From Diphasiastrum complanatum (taxonomy: Eukaryota > Streptophyta > Lycopodiopsida > Lycopodiales > Lycopodiaceae): a stretch of 57,976 nt of DNA. The notes below the pieces were generated by a model. That model saw only the letters and a list, made by a program, of their open reading frames with translations. It did not search any database and had not been told where the DNA came from. The position numbers were made by a program, and so were the translations under genes. The DNA lies in NCBI GenBank assembly GCA_029204225.1, contig MU833325.1, positions 1 through 57,976 of the forward strand, read 5' to 3'. Within the stretch, counting starts at the first letter, position 1, and the number at the start of each line of letters is the position of its first letter. Below are positions 29,814-40,722 of the stretch, one piece after another.

Positions 29814-30640
29814 ATATCAACATTAATGTTCATAAGAATGTTGCTTAGCTGCCAATGATGCAATTCGTGAAAGCTTGTACCTTTCTATGTCACAACATTA
29901 TGATCTTTCAAATTTTGAGCAAGTTTTATAGCGTTGACCATGTTTTGTAATCATGGTTTGATTGAGTAAAATTGCAATACATATTTAAAAAAGACCTCAC
30001 AACTCAATCTTTCCATAAATGGCCTTCACTCTGAGTGTATAGAAAGTCTAGTTTTCATGTTACTTCTACGGTTCCATATAGAGAGTGAGTGACATGGCTA
30101 TTAAAAGTACACAACATTTGAGATGGCTATAAAATGCATGGACTCACTGTAAAACAAAAAATATTCTACCTACCAAGTTAAAAAACCATAATCATTTAAG
30201 ACAATACTCTAAACACCTCATTACTCCATGTTCTGGAAATGATAGCAGCTATATCAGTATCACTGTGGCAGATTGTTTGGTCAAAGAGACCACTTGGCCA
30301 TGCATGGTTTTCCTTGACTTGGAATGTTGTTGGGTGGGCGCTTGGCTGGTTGCTTATCAAACATTTTGGTCGAAGAGACCAGTTGGCCCTATAATAACAT
30401 GGCTTTTTCTGAATTGGAAGGTGTTAAGGGCTTGAATTATCAAACATTTTGGTAGGGGAGGTTGGAAGTTCTTGTGCAAGTTTGAGAGCCTTTCCGATTC
30501 AGGTGATTCAGAAAATGTGGTTTGACTGGATCTAGTACTAATAATTAGTGTACTCTTAGTGATGTGTGTAAAAAGGATGGACAATTGTGAAAAACACAGA
30601 TGAATATAGATGCATATGTATTATGTTCATCAAGAAAGGC
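29814..30640. other. 3' flank of the Dof-like gene
   Basis: No gene is supported. At 30276-30460 there is an imperfect tandem repeat of about 90 bases (TTGGT(C)AAAGAGACCA, TTGGAAxGTGTT, TATCAAACATTTTGGT), two and a half units. A minus-strand frame of 75 codons across it looks fortuitous. Confidence 0.5.
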
Positions 30641-30789
30641 TTCAAAAGAAAAAAGAATAAACCAGCAAAGCACAAAAATAAAAATCAAAATAAATAGCAG
30701 CTAAATTCAAACCAAGCATCCTTTTCAAAAAATGAAAAAAAACTTGTTCTACAAGTATTGTAAAAGAACAAATCACGAGATTCAAGATT

Positions 30790-32275
30790 GTAGAATCTCG
30801 AAATTCAACATGTAAGAAGATTTGAGTGACTTTGCAAGGCCACATGCCTCACACATCTTTCCACACTTCTTGAAAGCTCTTGGTAGGCCGAGAGCTAGTT
30901 CCTTGCTTGCCATTGACTCCATAGATTGATGATTAGGATGGCCTAATCTCTTATGCCAAAGCTCCACTTGAGATAGCTCCTCCCTAGCCAAGTTCACACT
31001 TTCATTTGCAACATTAGCATCCAACTTGAAAAGTCTACCTTGCTTAATGCCACTAGCTATGCACTCGTCATTTTTCAAGATGGAACAAACTCCATTATTG
31101 AAATGTACATCTAGTCCATTGTCCATTAATTGTCCTACACTAAGCAAGTTTCTTGAAAATGGTAGGAACATACAAAACATTATCTAGATCTATCCTTTTA
31201 GATGTGCCTAAGCAAAGAGGAATAGATCCTATGCCATCTGTCTTGTATTCTTGATCACTAGCAGTGCATATTGACTTCTTAGAGTCATTACAAGAGAGAA
31301 GAGTAGAAAAATAATGCTTGTTAAAATACAGGTGGGAACTAGCCCCACTATCTATCCACCATGTGTCTTGACTTGAAGTTGGTGTAGATGCAACCATGAA
31401 GGATGTGTTGAATCCATCCTCATCTTCTTCCGCTTGAGCAATGTTCCCCTGATCTCCATTGGCTTGTTGATTCTTCTTCAAGTAGCATTCCGAGGCAAAG
31501 TGTCCTTTCTTCCCACAAAAGAAACACTTGAGCTTTGCCTTGTTCTTCACCTTGCCTTTGGAAGTAGATCCTCCATTCTTCATCTCGGCCTCCTTGCATT
31601 GATTCTTCTTGAATGGATGTTGTTTCTTCTTGCCTTTGGATGTAAAGTTTGCTTTCTCCTCTCCTCCATTAAGTGACATGTCATCAATTCTCGTCTTGAG
31701 GTTTAGAAGTCTACTCTCCTCGGCCACAAGAGCATTGTGCACCTTTTCAATGGATGGAAGATTGTCTTGAATAGCAAATGATTGGACTAAGTTGGTGAAC
31801 TCATCACCTAGGCCATTCAATATGATTTGTACTAACTCTTGATCTTGGATCTTCTCTCCTATTGCACTCAATTCCTTGTTAAGAGATTTGATCCTAAGGA
31901 CATACTCTTGTCCACTCTCTCCACTTCCTTTCATGCTTTGGAAAACTTGATTTCTTAGCATGAGGATTTTGAAGTGTTATTGGATTCATAGATACTCTTT
32001 AATGAATCCCAAGCCTCTTTGGATGAGGCACAAGAAGACACCTCCTTCAAGAGGTCATTGCATACATTCAACTTTATGCAATGTAGAGCTAATCTTGCTC
32101 TCTTCTTGTATTTGTTTTGTTATTGGGGAGCTTGAGGCTCTTCCTCAACTCCTAGAACTATGTCAAAGAGATCATGGATCACTAGGAGTGATTCCATTCT
32201 CACTTTCCAAGTGGAATAATTTGTGGAAGTGAGTCTCTCACTTGATTCCAAAAAATATCCACCCATGGATGACAT
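30790..32275 (-). pseudogene. copia-5 gag, protease and pre-integrase
   Basis: The minus-strand start ATG at 32275 gives MSSMGGYFLESSERL, a DUF4219-like copia gag N-terminus. UBN2-type gag helices follow (ALHCIKLNVCNDLL, LVQIILNGLGDEFTNLVQSF), then zinc knuckle CFFCGKKGHFASEC, protease WWIDSGASSH, NLLSVGQLMDNGLDVHF and the pre-integrase LWHKRLGHPN...CEACGLAKS. A stop and frameshifts near 31961 and 31150 interrupt it. It ends at about 30790 before integrase. No LTR or primer site is joined upstream; the leader runs into M4. Confidence 0.85.
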
Positions 32276-33996
32276 TGTAGAATGAATGCTCTTATAAAAA
32301 TCACAAAGATTTCTGAATTTTAAAAGATCTATGAAAGGCCTAAAGCTTACAAGATTGCCTATAGCCTTGTCTCTATCAAACTAGCACACAAGCTTGAATG
32401 ATACACAAAGATCTTGACAAAAATTCCTAGCTTTCACTCTCACAAAAATTTTTGCTTTACACTTTTCTTAGAGATTTGACTTCAACTAAGGATCTAAACA
32501 AATCAGCCTCTTAGATCTGATCTTAGACTCCAAAAGAAAATGGTTCAATGATCCACATTAGAGGAGTTTTGAGCTCCAAAAAGACCCTTTAAGAATTCGT
32601 GCAAGATGTAGTTTATATTATTAAAATATTATAACACTAATACTTTTGACTTGCCATAACTTTTTAATTGTACCTCAAAATATGTCATCTAACATATCAT
32701 TGGAAAGCCCTTGTTGAGTGCTTTCCAATGCACCAAACTTCGCTAAATTCGGACCTACCACTAAAAAGTTATGCCATTTTTAGGGACAAAACTATCAATT
32801 TGATCTTATTGGAAGGGCAGAATTTTGGATTTCGAAACATCATCAGGAACAAAATCTATTTCCAAAATCTTAGTCCAACATGTATATACGCATTCAGAGA
32901 TAAATGTGCAAAGATTCAACCATCAAGATCACAAAAAAAGCAACTGTGAGTATCGATATATTATAATAGTTTGATTTTTTTGTCATTCTTTATCAACTTG
33001 CCAATCTGATCATTTTTCTCTTGCAAATTTATATCCATTCAATATAAATGAATGGGAGCCAAGTGGATTCCTTGCAGGTGTGTTAGAGGTAGTACACACT
33101 GATATTGGACATCTGCAATATAGAGGTAGAACTGCAAAAGATCTTGCTGATTGTGAAATCTTCTTTTATGAATCAATGTACATTCTTGATATAAATGGAA
33201 ATTTTGGACAAATAGTCCCAATTCCATTACCTAGTTTTGAAGTGAATGGGTTGTTCCAAATGCTGCAGTATCGGAATCATTTTGTTGCAAACTATATAAT
33301 GATATAAAAAATTCATTGAAGATAAGCACGGGTTCAAAAACAGTCTGAATAAGTTGGTTTATTTTTTTGAATATATTTTTGGATTTCTTTTCAAGTGTCA
33401 ATGTATACAAAACTCCAACAATGTTTCTATGCAAGAATTTATCAAATAGTTTATTATTTTGGCTTATGGATGAAGCCTGGGACAAAAAATCAGATGGAGA
33501 AATGGAATGCAAATTAAAATGTCTTCCATGTGCTTTCGCTATCAAATAGAAAAGCAAATGTTGAGCTTATGCTTCCATTATCAAAGATGGAAAAAGAATA
33601 GGAGTAAATGGGTGCCACTTGATCAAGACTTGGAAGCCACTAGACATTCTAAGCCAAAAAAGATTGAAATAATATACAATGATGCACTCTTGAAATGTGT
33701 TGAGGTGGAGGAGGATTGGAGCCTAAATTACATCAGGCAGGAACTGTTGCTTTTACAAGATGATATACTTTCCAACTTCAAATTCATTTCAAATGGTAAA
33801 CTCGTACGTAACTGTAAACATTCTATTCTTTTTGTATAATTTCTTTCAAAAATTGCTCGTATAATCTTTATACAAAATGTAACATACCTTGTGTTAAATT
33901 TATGCAAGTACGTAAAAGACATGAGCTCGAGATCAAATGCAGAGATATTGGCGAAACTATTCAATTGATGGAAGAACACTGAGATTTAGAAAATAC
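31485..33996. repeat. 2.5-kb tandem duplication, unit 1
   Basis: The unit starts GCATTCCGAG inside the copia-5 zinc-knuckle region and ends TTTAGAAAATAC inside M4. It is followed after one base by unit 2. Matching points (31485 and 33998, 32288 and 34801, 32668 and 35181) keep a constant offset of 2513, so the units are nearly free of indels here. Each unit holds a copia-5 gag portion (-), its leader and an M4 copy (+). Confidence 0.9.
32377..33996 (+). pseudogene. M4 copy B with an intron
   Basis: Leader 32377-33050, then FNINEWEPSGFLAGVLEVVH, DIGHLQYRGRTAKDLADC, FFYESMYILDI, LPSFEVNGLFQMLQY. Several stops later: RWKKNRSKWVPLDQDLEATR, EEDWSLNYIRQELLLLQDDI, SNGKL. A GTACGT donor at 33803 and an AAATGCAG acceptor at about 33943 would join SNGKL to RDIGETIQLMEEH. 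The family is unknown to me. Confidence 0.5.
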
Positions 33997-33997
33997 T

Positions 33998-34788
33998 GCA
34001 TTCCGAGCAAAGTGTCCTTTCTTCCCACAAAAGAAACACTTGAGCTTTGCCTTGTTCTTCACCTTGCCTTTGGAAGTAGATCCTCCATTCTTCTTCTCAG
34101 CCTCCTTGCCTTCATTCTTCTTGAATGGATGTTGTTTCTTCTTGCCTTTGGATGTAAAGTTTGCTTTCTCCTCTCCTCCATTAAGTGACATGTCATCCAT
34201 TCTCGTCTTGAGGTTTAGAAGTCTACTCTCCTCGGCCACAAGAACATTGTGCACCTTTTCAATGGATGTAAGATTGTCTTGAATAGCAAATGATTGGACT
34301 AAGTTGGTGAACTCATCACCTAGGCCATTCAATATGATTTGTACTAGCTCTTGATCTTGGATCTTCTCTCCTATTGCACTCAATTCCTTGTTAAGAGATT
34401 TGATCCTAAGGACATACTCTTGTCCACTCTCTCCACTTCCTTTCATGCTTTGGAAAACTTGATTTCTTAGCATGAGGATTCTTGAAGTGCTATTGGATTC
34501 GTAGATACTCTTTAATGAATCCCAAGCCTCTTTGGATGAGGCACAAGAAGACACCTCCTTCAAGAGGTCATTGCATACATTCAACTTTATGCAATGTAGA
34601 GCTAATCTTGCTCTCTTCTTGTATTTGGTTTGTTATTGGGGAGCTTGAGGCTCTTCCTCAACTCCTAGAACTATGTCAAAGAGATCATGGATCACTAGGA
34701 GTGATTCCATTCTCACTTTCCAAGTGGAATAATTTGTGGAAGTGAGTCTCTCACTTGATTCCAAAAAATATCCACCCATGGATGACAT
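33998..34788 (-). pseudogene. copia-5 gag, duplicated N-terminal part
   Basis: Minus strand from ATG 34788: the same gag as at 32275, with a stop after EEEPQAP. It is open from 34584 to the knuckle (KCFFCGKKGHFAR), where the unit ends and the frame runs into M4 sequence. In this unit the SNSTSRILMLRNQVFQ segment is intact, whereas unit 1 has lost one base there. Confidence 0.85.
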
Positions 34789-36430
34789 TGTAGAATGAAT
34801 GCTCTTATAAAAATCACAAAGATTTCTGAATTTTAAAAGATCTATGAAAGGCCTAAAGCTTACAAGATTGCCTATAGCCTTGTCTCTATCAAACTAGCAC
34901 ACAAGCTTGAATGATACACAAAGATCTTGACAAAAATTCCTAGCTTTCACTCTCACAAAAATTTTTGCTTTACACTTTTCTTAGAGATTTGACTTCAACT
35001 AAGGATCTAAACAAATCAGCCTCTTAGATCTGATCTTAGACTCCAAAAGAAAATGGTTCAATGATCCACATTAGAGGAGTTTTGAGCTCCAAAAAGACCC
35101 TTTAAGAATTCGTGCAAGATGTAGTTTATATTATTAAAATATTATAACACTAATACTTTTGACTTGCCATAACTTTTTAATTGTACCTCAAAATATGTCA
35201 TCTAACATATCATTGGAAAGCCCTTGTTGAGTGCTTTCCAATGCACCAAACTTCGCTAAATTCGGACCTACCACTAAAAAGTTATGCCATTTTTAGGGAC
35301 AAAACTATCAATTTGATCTTATTGGAAGGGCAGAATTTTGGATTTCAGAACATCATCAGGAAAAAAATCTATTTTCAAAATCTTAGTCCAACATGTATAT
35401 ATGCATTCAGAGATAAATGTGCAAAGATTCAACCATCAAGATCACAAGAAAAGCAACTATGAGTATTGATATATTATAATACTTTGATTTTTTTGTCATT
35501 CTTTATCATCTATTACTGAACTTGCCAATCTGATCATTTTTCTCTTGCAAATTTATATCCATTCAATATAAATGAATGGGAGCCAAGTGGATTCCTTGCA
35601 GGTGTATCAATGTACATTCTTGATATAAATGGAAATTTTGGACAAATAGTCCGAATTCCATTACCTAGTTTTGAAGTGAATGGGTTGCTCCAAATGCTGC
35701 AGTATCGGAATCATTTTGTTGCAAACTATATGATGATATAAAAAATTCATTGAAGATAAGCATGGGTTCAAAAACAGTCTGAATAAGTTGGTTTATTTTT
35801 TTGAATATATTTTTGGATTTCTTTTCAAGTGTCAATGTATACAAAACTCCAACAATGTTTCTATGCAAGAATTTATCAAATAGTTTATTATTTTGGCTTA
35901 TGGATGAAGGCTGGGACAAAAAATCAGATGGAGAAATGGAATGCAAATTAAAATGTCTTACATGTGCTTTGGCTATCAAATAGAAAAGCAAATGTTGAGC
36001 TTATGCTTCCATTATCAAAGATGGAAAAAGAATAGGAGTAAATGGGTGCCACTTGATCAAGACTTGGAAGCCACTAGACATTCTAAGCCAAAAAAGATTG
36101 AAATAATATACAATGATGCACTCTTGAAATGTGTTGAGGTGGAGGAGGATTGGAACCTAAATTACATCAGGCAGGAACTGTTGCTTTTACAAGATGATAT
36201 ACTTTCCAACTTCAAATTCATTTCAAATGGTAAACTCGTACGTAACTGTAAACATTCTATTCTTTTTGTATAATTTCTTCCAAAAATTGCTCGTATAATC
36301 TTTATACAAAATGTAACATACCTTGTGTTAAATTTATGCAAGTACGTAAAAGATTTGAGCTCGAAATCAAATGCAGAGATATTGGCGAAACTATTCAATT
36401 GATGGAAGAACACTGAGATTTAGAAAATAC
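33998..36430. repeat. 2.5-kb tandem duplication, unit 2
   Basis: Same content as unit 1. The offset falls from 2513 to 2434 between 33080 and 33367, because 79 bases (GTTAGAGGTAGTACACACTG onward) are missing from this unit at about 35602. The unit's M4 continues past 36430 into ATGTCCATCATCG, so unit 2 retains the original right flank and unit 1 the original left flank. Confidence 0.9.
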
Positions 36431-36540
36431 ATGTCCATCATCGTTACTCATAATGAAAACAAGAATATTGTCTTTTATCAATGTAGAAAAATTACAATCT
36501 AGTATTGCACAATGGACACAACTTGATTGTAAAAATCTAT
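34890..36540 (+). pseudogene. M4 copy C with its last exon
   Basis: This is the only copy that extends beyond the intron acceptor. After GCAG (about 36377), the exon reads RDIGETIQLMEEH-stop-DLENTCPSSLLI and SFINVEKLQSSIAQWTQLDC, ending KNLY-stop near 36544. The N-terminal part carries a 79-base deletion removing the HTDIGHLQYRG segment. It lies tail-to-tail with the M2/M3 gene that starts at 36637. Confidence 0.5.
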
Positions 36541-36636
36541 ATTGATATCAATAAATATCTCATAAATGGGTTGTATGCATTTATGATTTTGTCTCTTTTT
36601 TTGGATGGTAATATATACACGTTTACAATTGAAATT

Positions 36637-38205
36637 CTATCTAGTAATTTTATCTATATTTTCTCTATTAGTATCAAGAGCTGTGATGGCAACAATTTCC
36701 TGTCCTATAATTTCACCTTCCTTTGTATTAGGAAAGACTTGTATGCCTTTCTGATCGTATAAAATACGCTCTACATCCTCAGCAACGTGAAAGGATGTTA
36801 GGGCAGGAGCAGACTTCTTTACAGTGCCCTCAAGCTCTAGCACAAAAGCTACGCCATTTTGTATAAAAGTTTTGATCAACTCTCGCCACAATCTATATAC
36901 ATTGTCGTAGTTGTACGGCTCAAGAGTGAATTATCATCACAAAGCAGGTGAATGAGTAAATAACTAACAATCACACTAATGAAATAAAAATTTGAATCAA
37001 TAGAACAACAAATAAAAAAATTTTTATCTTTTCAATATCTACATCGACTTGTAGATTGTAACACTCGAAAAAGAGTTTTGTGTTGTACTGGACAAACTAA
37101 GCACAACTAAAAGCATCCTTTTGATGTACACACTATAGATATTCAACAAAAAATATAATTTATTCATGTTATGACGATAGATTTAAAAAATAAAAAGATG
37201 CATATCAGAGATAATTTGTATATACCTTGAGAGAATTAGTTGTTATCTCCCCAGTAGAAGTCGTCATCGTTGGTATTTCATGCACAACATCATAAAATAG
37301 AGAATCAAATTCTCTGTGTATTTTCAGCTCAGTTTATTTTTACACATAGAAAATTTGATACTCTTTTCTTATTTATTTTTATTGAAAGAATATTCAGGTT
37401 CCAATGTCAACTACAACAACTAAAATGAAAACTATAATCTATTCTGACATGAGTATAATGATCAAAATAAAAGAAATCAACAGCATATATAGCTTACTTA
37501 TTCTCTTATGGAATCAAGAAGAATTTGGCCATAGGACTACAATCGATAAAATTTACAGGCTTTTCAAAATTGGCCTCTTTTGCCTTCACAACACCCATGA
37601 AAAATGGACTCACAACAAAAATGAGTCCCTCCGAATCCATACTAATACTATGCTACAAAAGATTTTGGCCGGCTTCGACAATCAAATCTATGATTTTGAA
37701 CTTTTATCTTTAAGCTCTGTACAAAATTTGGGACCTAATCTATAGCTTCTATTTGAATTTAGAAGGAAAAGTTCAAAATAATTTTTGAGAAAATCAATTT
37801 TATTGCCTAAATAAGCCTCGTATTGATTGTAATGGTCAGAATAACAAAAAATTTGATTAAGATCGTATGAGATTCTAACAAAAAGGTTATGTACAGGTTT
37901 TGAATCCGATGCCCCAACAATACTAATGGATTTTTCAATTATCTTATCAAGATCCTCTTGGGTAATCTCCACCTTCGGTGAAAAAACCTTCTGAGAAACT
38001 GGACCGATAACAGGAGGAGAAGATAGAGATTCTACTTTTGAATCGGAATCTGATTTAGAGGAAAGAAATATCTGGGGTCGCTTTCCAAGGATTACCTTAG
38101 GAGGAAGAGAAATAACTAGCTATGCTTTCTTAGGAATAGCCTGTTTCATTTTTTTCTTTGAGATAGTTGGCAAGTCAGTTCTATCTAGAGGCAAGTCTCT
38201 AGAGG
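36637..38205 (-). pseudogene. Best copy of the linker-M2-Cys exon-M3 gene
   Basis: Minus strand, in order: linker (DLPLDRTDLPTISKKKMKQA, TAG, LVISLPPKVILGKR, EITQEDLDKIIEKSISIVG; 38205-37915); M2 (NLFVRISYDLNQIFCYSDHY, LGPKFCTELKDKSSKS, GLIFVVSPFFMG; to about 37480); an exon EFDSLFYDVVHEIPTMTTST with a GTATAT donor near 37235; the Cys-motif exon HQKDAFSCA (37135-37030), then KLFFECYNLQVDVDIEK; intron; and M3 (LEPY, VYRLWRELIKTFIQNGVAFV, APALTSFHVAEDVERILYDQ; 36925-36637). A few stops and a damaged acceptor (AATT for TAG/TT) show it is dead. The H3-like domain is absent. Role unknown; a C48-type peptidase is a possibility. Confidence 0.55.
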
Positions 38206-38445
38206 TCAAGATGTCAGCTTGGAGCTCAAGATTATTAACTAAAAAAAAGGAGTTGAAGTTTCGCGCTCAAAAGCAATATCAAAGATATTGCGGTATCAAT
38301 CTCAAGCGCTAGGGGCATTCGCGAGTACTAGGAGGCTGCTGGATGCGCTTGAGATCGATATTTGGATGTAAAAATTGAAAATTTGTGAGGAAAAATAAAA
38401 AATCCGTGGAGGTATTTATAAAAAAAATCTCGCACGTGTGGATAG
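38206..38445 (-). promoter_or_regulatory. Promoter and leader of the linker-M2 gene
   Basis: On the minus strand: CACACGTGCGAG (G-box, about 38439-38430), 12 bases, then TATAAATACCTCC (about 38419-38407), then the same 190-base leader as at 15390-15570 and 16180-16380. The leader joins directly to the linker at GACCTCTAGAGACTTGCC, without an H3 segment. The upstream edge abuts the copia-4 LTR. Confidence 0.6.
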
Positions 38446-40722
38446 TGTTGAAAATGAAAAATCACCTATCTTGACTTTAGGCTTTTGTAAAGGTTTTTTC
38501 TACATGTATGTAATGTTTCATATTGAAAATGCCAAATTTGGACTAGAGGAAACTCGAGATACATTGTTTTATGAGTCTAGTTGGTCAAATACAACATGCA
38601 TATAGAATGTAGACATAGAAATGCCAAATATGGGCTTGTAGAAACTCGTGTCATATCACATGCAAAGATTGTAAGTGATCCAAAGTGGCATGCAAGGCAT
38701 GCAAAGTGTATTGGACACACGCATAGTGATTTGGACAAATATAGTTTAAAAATTGCCACTTGGTAAAAGTGGGTAGATATGCGTGCATGTAAAGTGACAA
38801 ATGTCACTAGTTTGTTAGTTGTCACTTTTAGATGTGGAAGAAAGTAGAAGAGGTATGGCTCTACCTCGAGCTCTTCCATTCACCATAAATATGTGTAAGT
38901 TCTCTCATAAGTTTTTATGAAGAACCAAGCATTGAAGCTATCTGATGTCATTTTGGATCTATCACCTTGTATGCTTGAATTTCTCTCTCTTTCTCTCTCT
39001 AACTCGAGGAGAAGGCTATGCTAATGCATTAATTTATTTGTACTTTCTTCTTTTGATTGTGAGAGTGACCATTCTTTGATTACTAGCATGCTAGATTGTG
39101 CTTTGGTCATAAATTCTTGAACTAGATGTTGATATTCAATCTAGAATCAATTTATGTGCTAAACACAAAGCTTAATAAGATCATTCACATTTGGAATTGA
39201 AATTTTCACACGTGTGAACTTGTTGTATTCTCACATGGTATCGAAGACAAATTAAGCTTTGCATGCTATTGTCATTGATTGTGTAAGAAATTTTGAGTTC
39301 CATTCAAGCAAGAAAGCTGTTTACCACTTTTCTCTACCTTTTCTTGAAAAGTGTTTGGATCAAAGAGGATAGAATCAAGATTTTTAGACCAAAATTAACA
39401 TTTCATTAACATGAATGTCTCTAATGAGATTCTAAGAGAAATAGGATCATGCACCACTGCTAAAGAAGCTTGGGATGCACTGGCTATTCTGACTCGGATT
39501 TTGCTAGCGATAAAGTGGATCGGAAATCTACAAGTGCATATGTCATATACCTTGGAGGAGATTTAATATCTTGGCTTTCTAAAAAGCAAGATACCATATC
39601 ACTCTCATCTTGTGAAGCTGAATATAAGGCACTTACTACCACAACAAAAGAAGTGCTTTGGATCAAGAGATTGCTTTTGGAGCTAAAGACTATCAAGGAA
39701 GATGATCTATCATTGATCATGTGTGACAGTATTTCAGCACAAGCCCTTGCCAACAACCCAATATTTCATGCAAGGAGCAAACATATCGAAGTTGCACATC
39801 ACTTCGTAAGAGAGAAGCTCATTGGAGGGGAAATCTATTTGGATCACATCGACACATCATCATGTATTGCAGATTTGCTCACCAAACATTTGAGCAAAAA
39901 TTCCTTCATCAAGCATAGAGCCAATCTTGGAATAATTCCAAGATCCGTGTTCAAGTCAACATAGATTAATTTTTAGGAGTGTTGAAAATGAAAAAGCATC
40001 TATCTTGACTTTAGGCTTTGGTAAAGGTTTTTTCTACATGTATGTAATGCTTCATATTGAAAATGCCAAATTTGGCATAATGAAACTCGAGCTACATGGT
40101 TTTATGAGTCTAGTTGGTCAAATACAACATGCATATAGAATGTAGACATAGAAATGCCAAATATGGGCTTGTAGAAACTCGTGTCATATCACATGCAAAG
40201 ATTGTAAGTGATCCAAAGTGGCATGCAAGGCATGCACAAAGTGTATTGGACACACGCATAGTGATTTGGACAAATATAATTTAGAAATTGCCACTTGGTA
40301 AAAGTAGGTAGATATGCATGCATGTAAAGTGACAAATGTCACTAGTTTGTTAGTTGTCACTTTTAGATGTGGAAGAAAGTAGAAGAGGTACGGCTCTACC
40401 TCGAGCTCTTCCATTCACCATAAATATGTGTAAGTTCTCTCATAATTTTTTTATGAAGAACCAAGCATTGAAGCTATCTGATGTCATTTTGGATCTATCA
40501 CCTTGTATGCTTGAATTTCTCTCTCTTTCTCTCTCTAACTCGAGGAGAAGGCTATGCTAATGCATTAATTTCTTTGTACTTTCTTCTTTTGATTGTGAAA
40601 GTAACCATTCTTTGATTACTAGCATGCTAGATAATGCTTTGGTCATAAATTCTTGAACTAGATGTTGATATTCAATCTAGAATAAGTTTATGTGCTAAAC
40701 ACAAAGCATAATAAGATCATTT
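38446..40722 (+). mobile_element. copia-4: internally deleted copia with both LTRs
   Basis: 5' LTR 38446-39237 (792 bases, TGTTGAAAATG...TTCTCACA), primer site TGGTATCGAAG (39238-39248), a 730-base interior and a 3' LTR from 39980 cut at 40722 by gypsy-C. Gag, protease, integrase and reverse transcriptase are nearly all deleted. The two LTRs are very similar by eye. The first 13 bases of this LTR also occur at 15336-15348, beside the other H3-gene promoter. Confidence 0.85.
39411..39964 (+). pseudogene. copia-4 gag stub joined to RNase H
   Basis: MNVSNEILREIGSCTTAKEA (gag) joins at about 39478, out of frame, to RNase H: GYSDSDFASDKVDRKSTSAY, WLSKKQDTISLSSCEAEYKA, IMCDSISAQALANNPIFHAR, SKHIEVAHHFVREKL and the C-terminal DLLTKHLSKNSF. 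The RNase H catalytic residues (D in SDSD, E in CEAEY, D in MCDS, and the late H/D region) are present. The 3.5-kb deletion between them left only the ends of the polyprotein. Confidence 0.9.

Noticed and set aside
30357-30584. A small minus-strand gene downstream of the Dof-like gene
   Set aside because: 75 codons, no homology or splice signals, and it overlaps an imperfect tandem repeat.
33231-33557. Minus-strand 108-codon frames kept in both tandem units and at 9577-9867
   Set aside because: Conservation reflects the duplication itself. The plus strand has the better-supported module with splice signals, so these are probably shadows.
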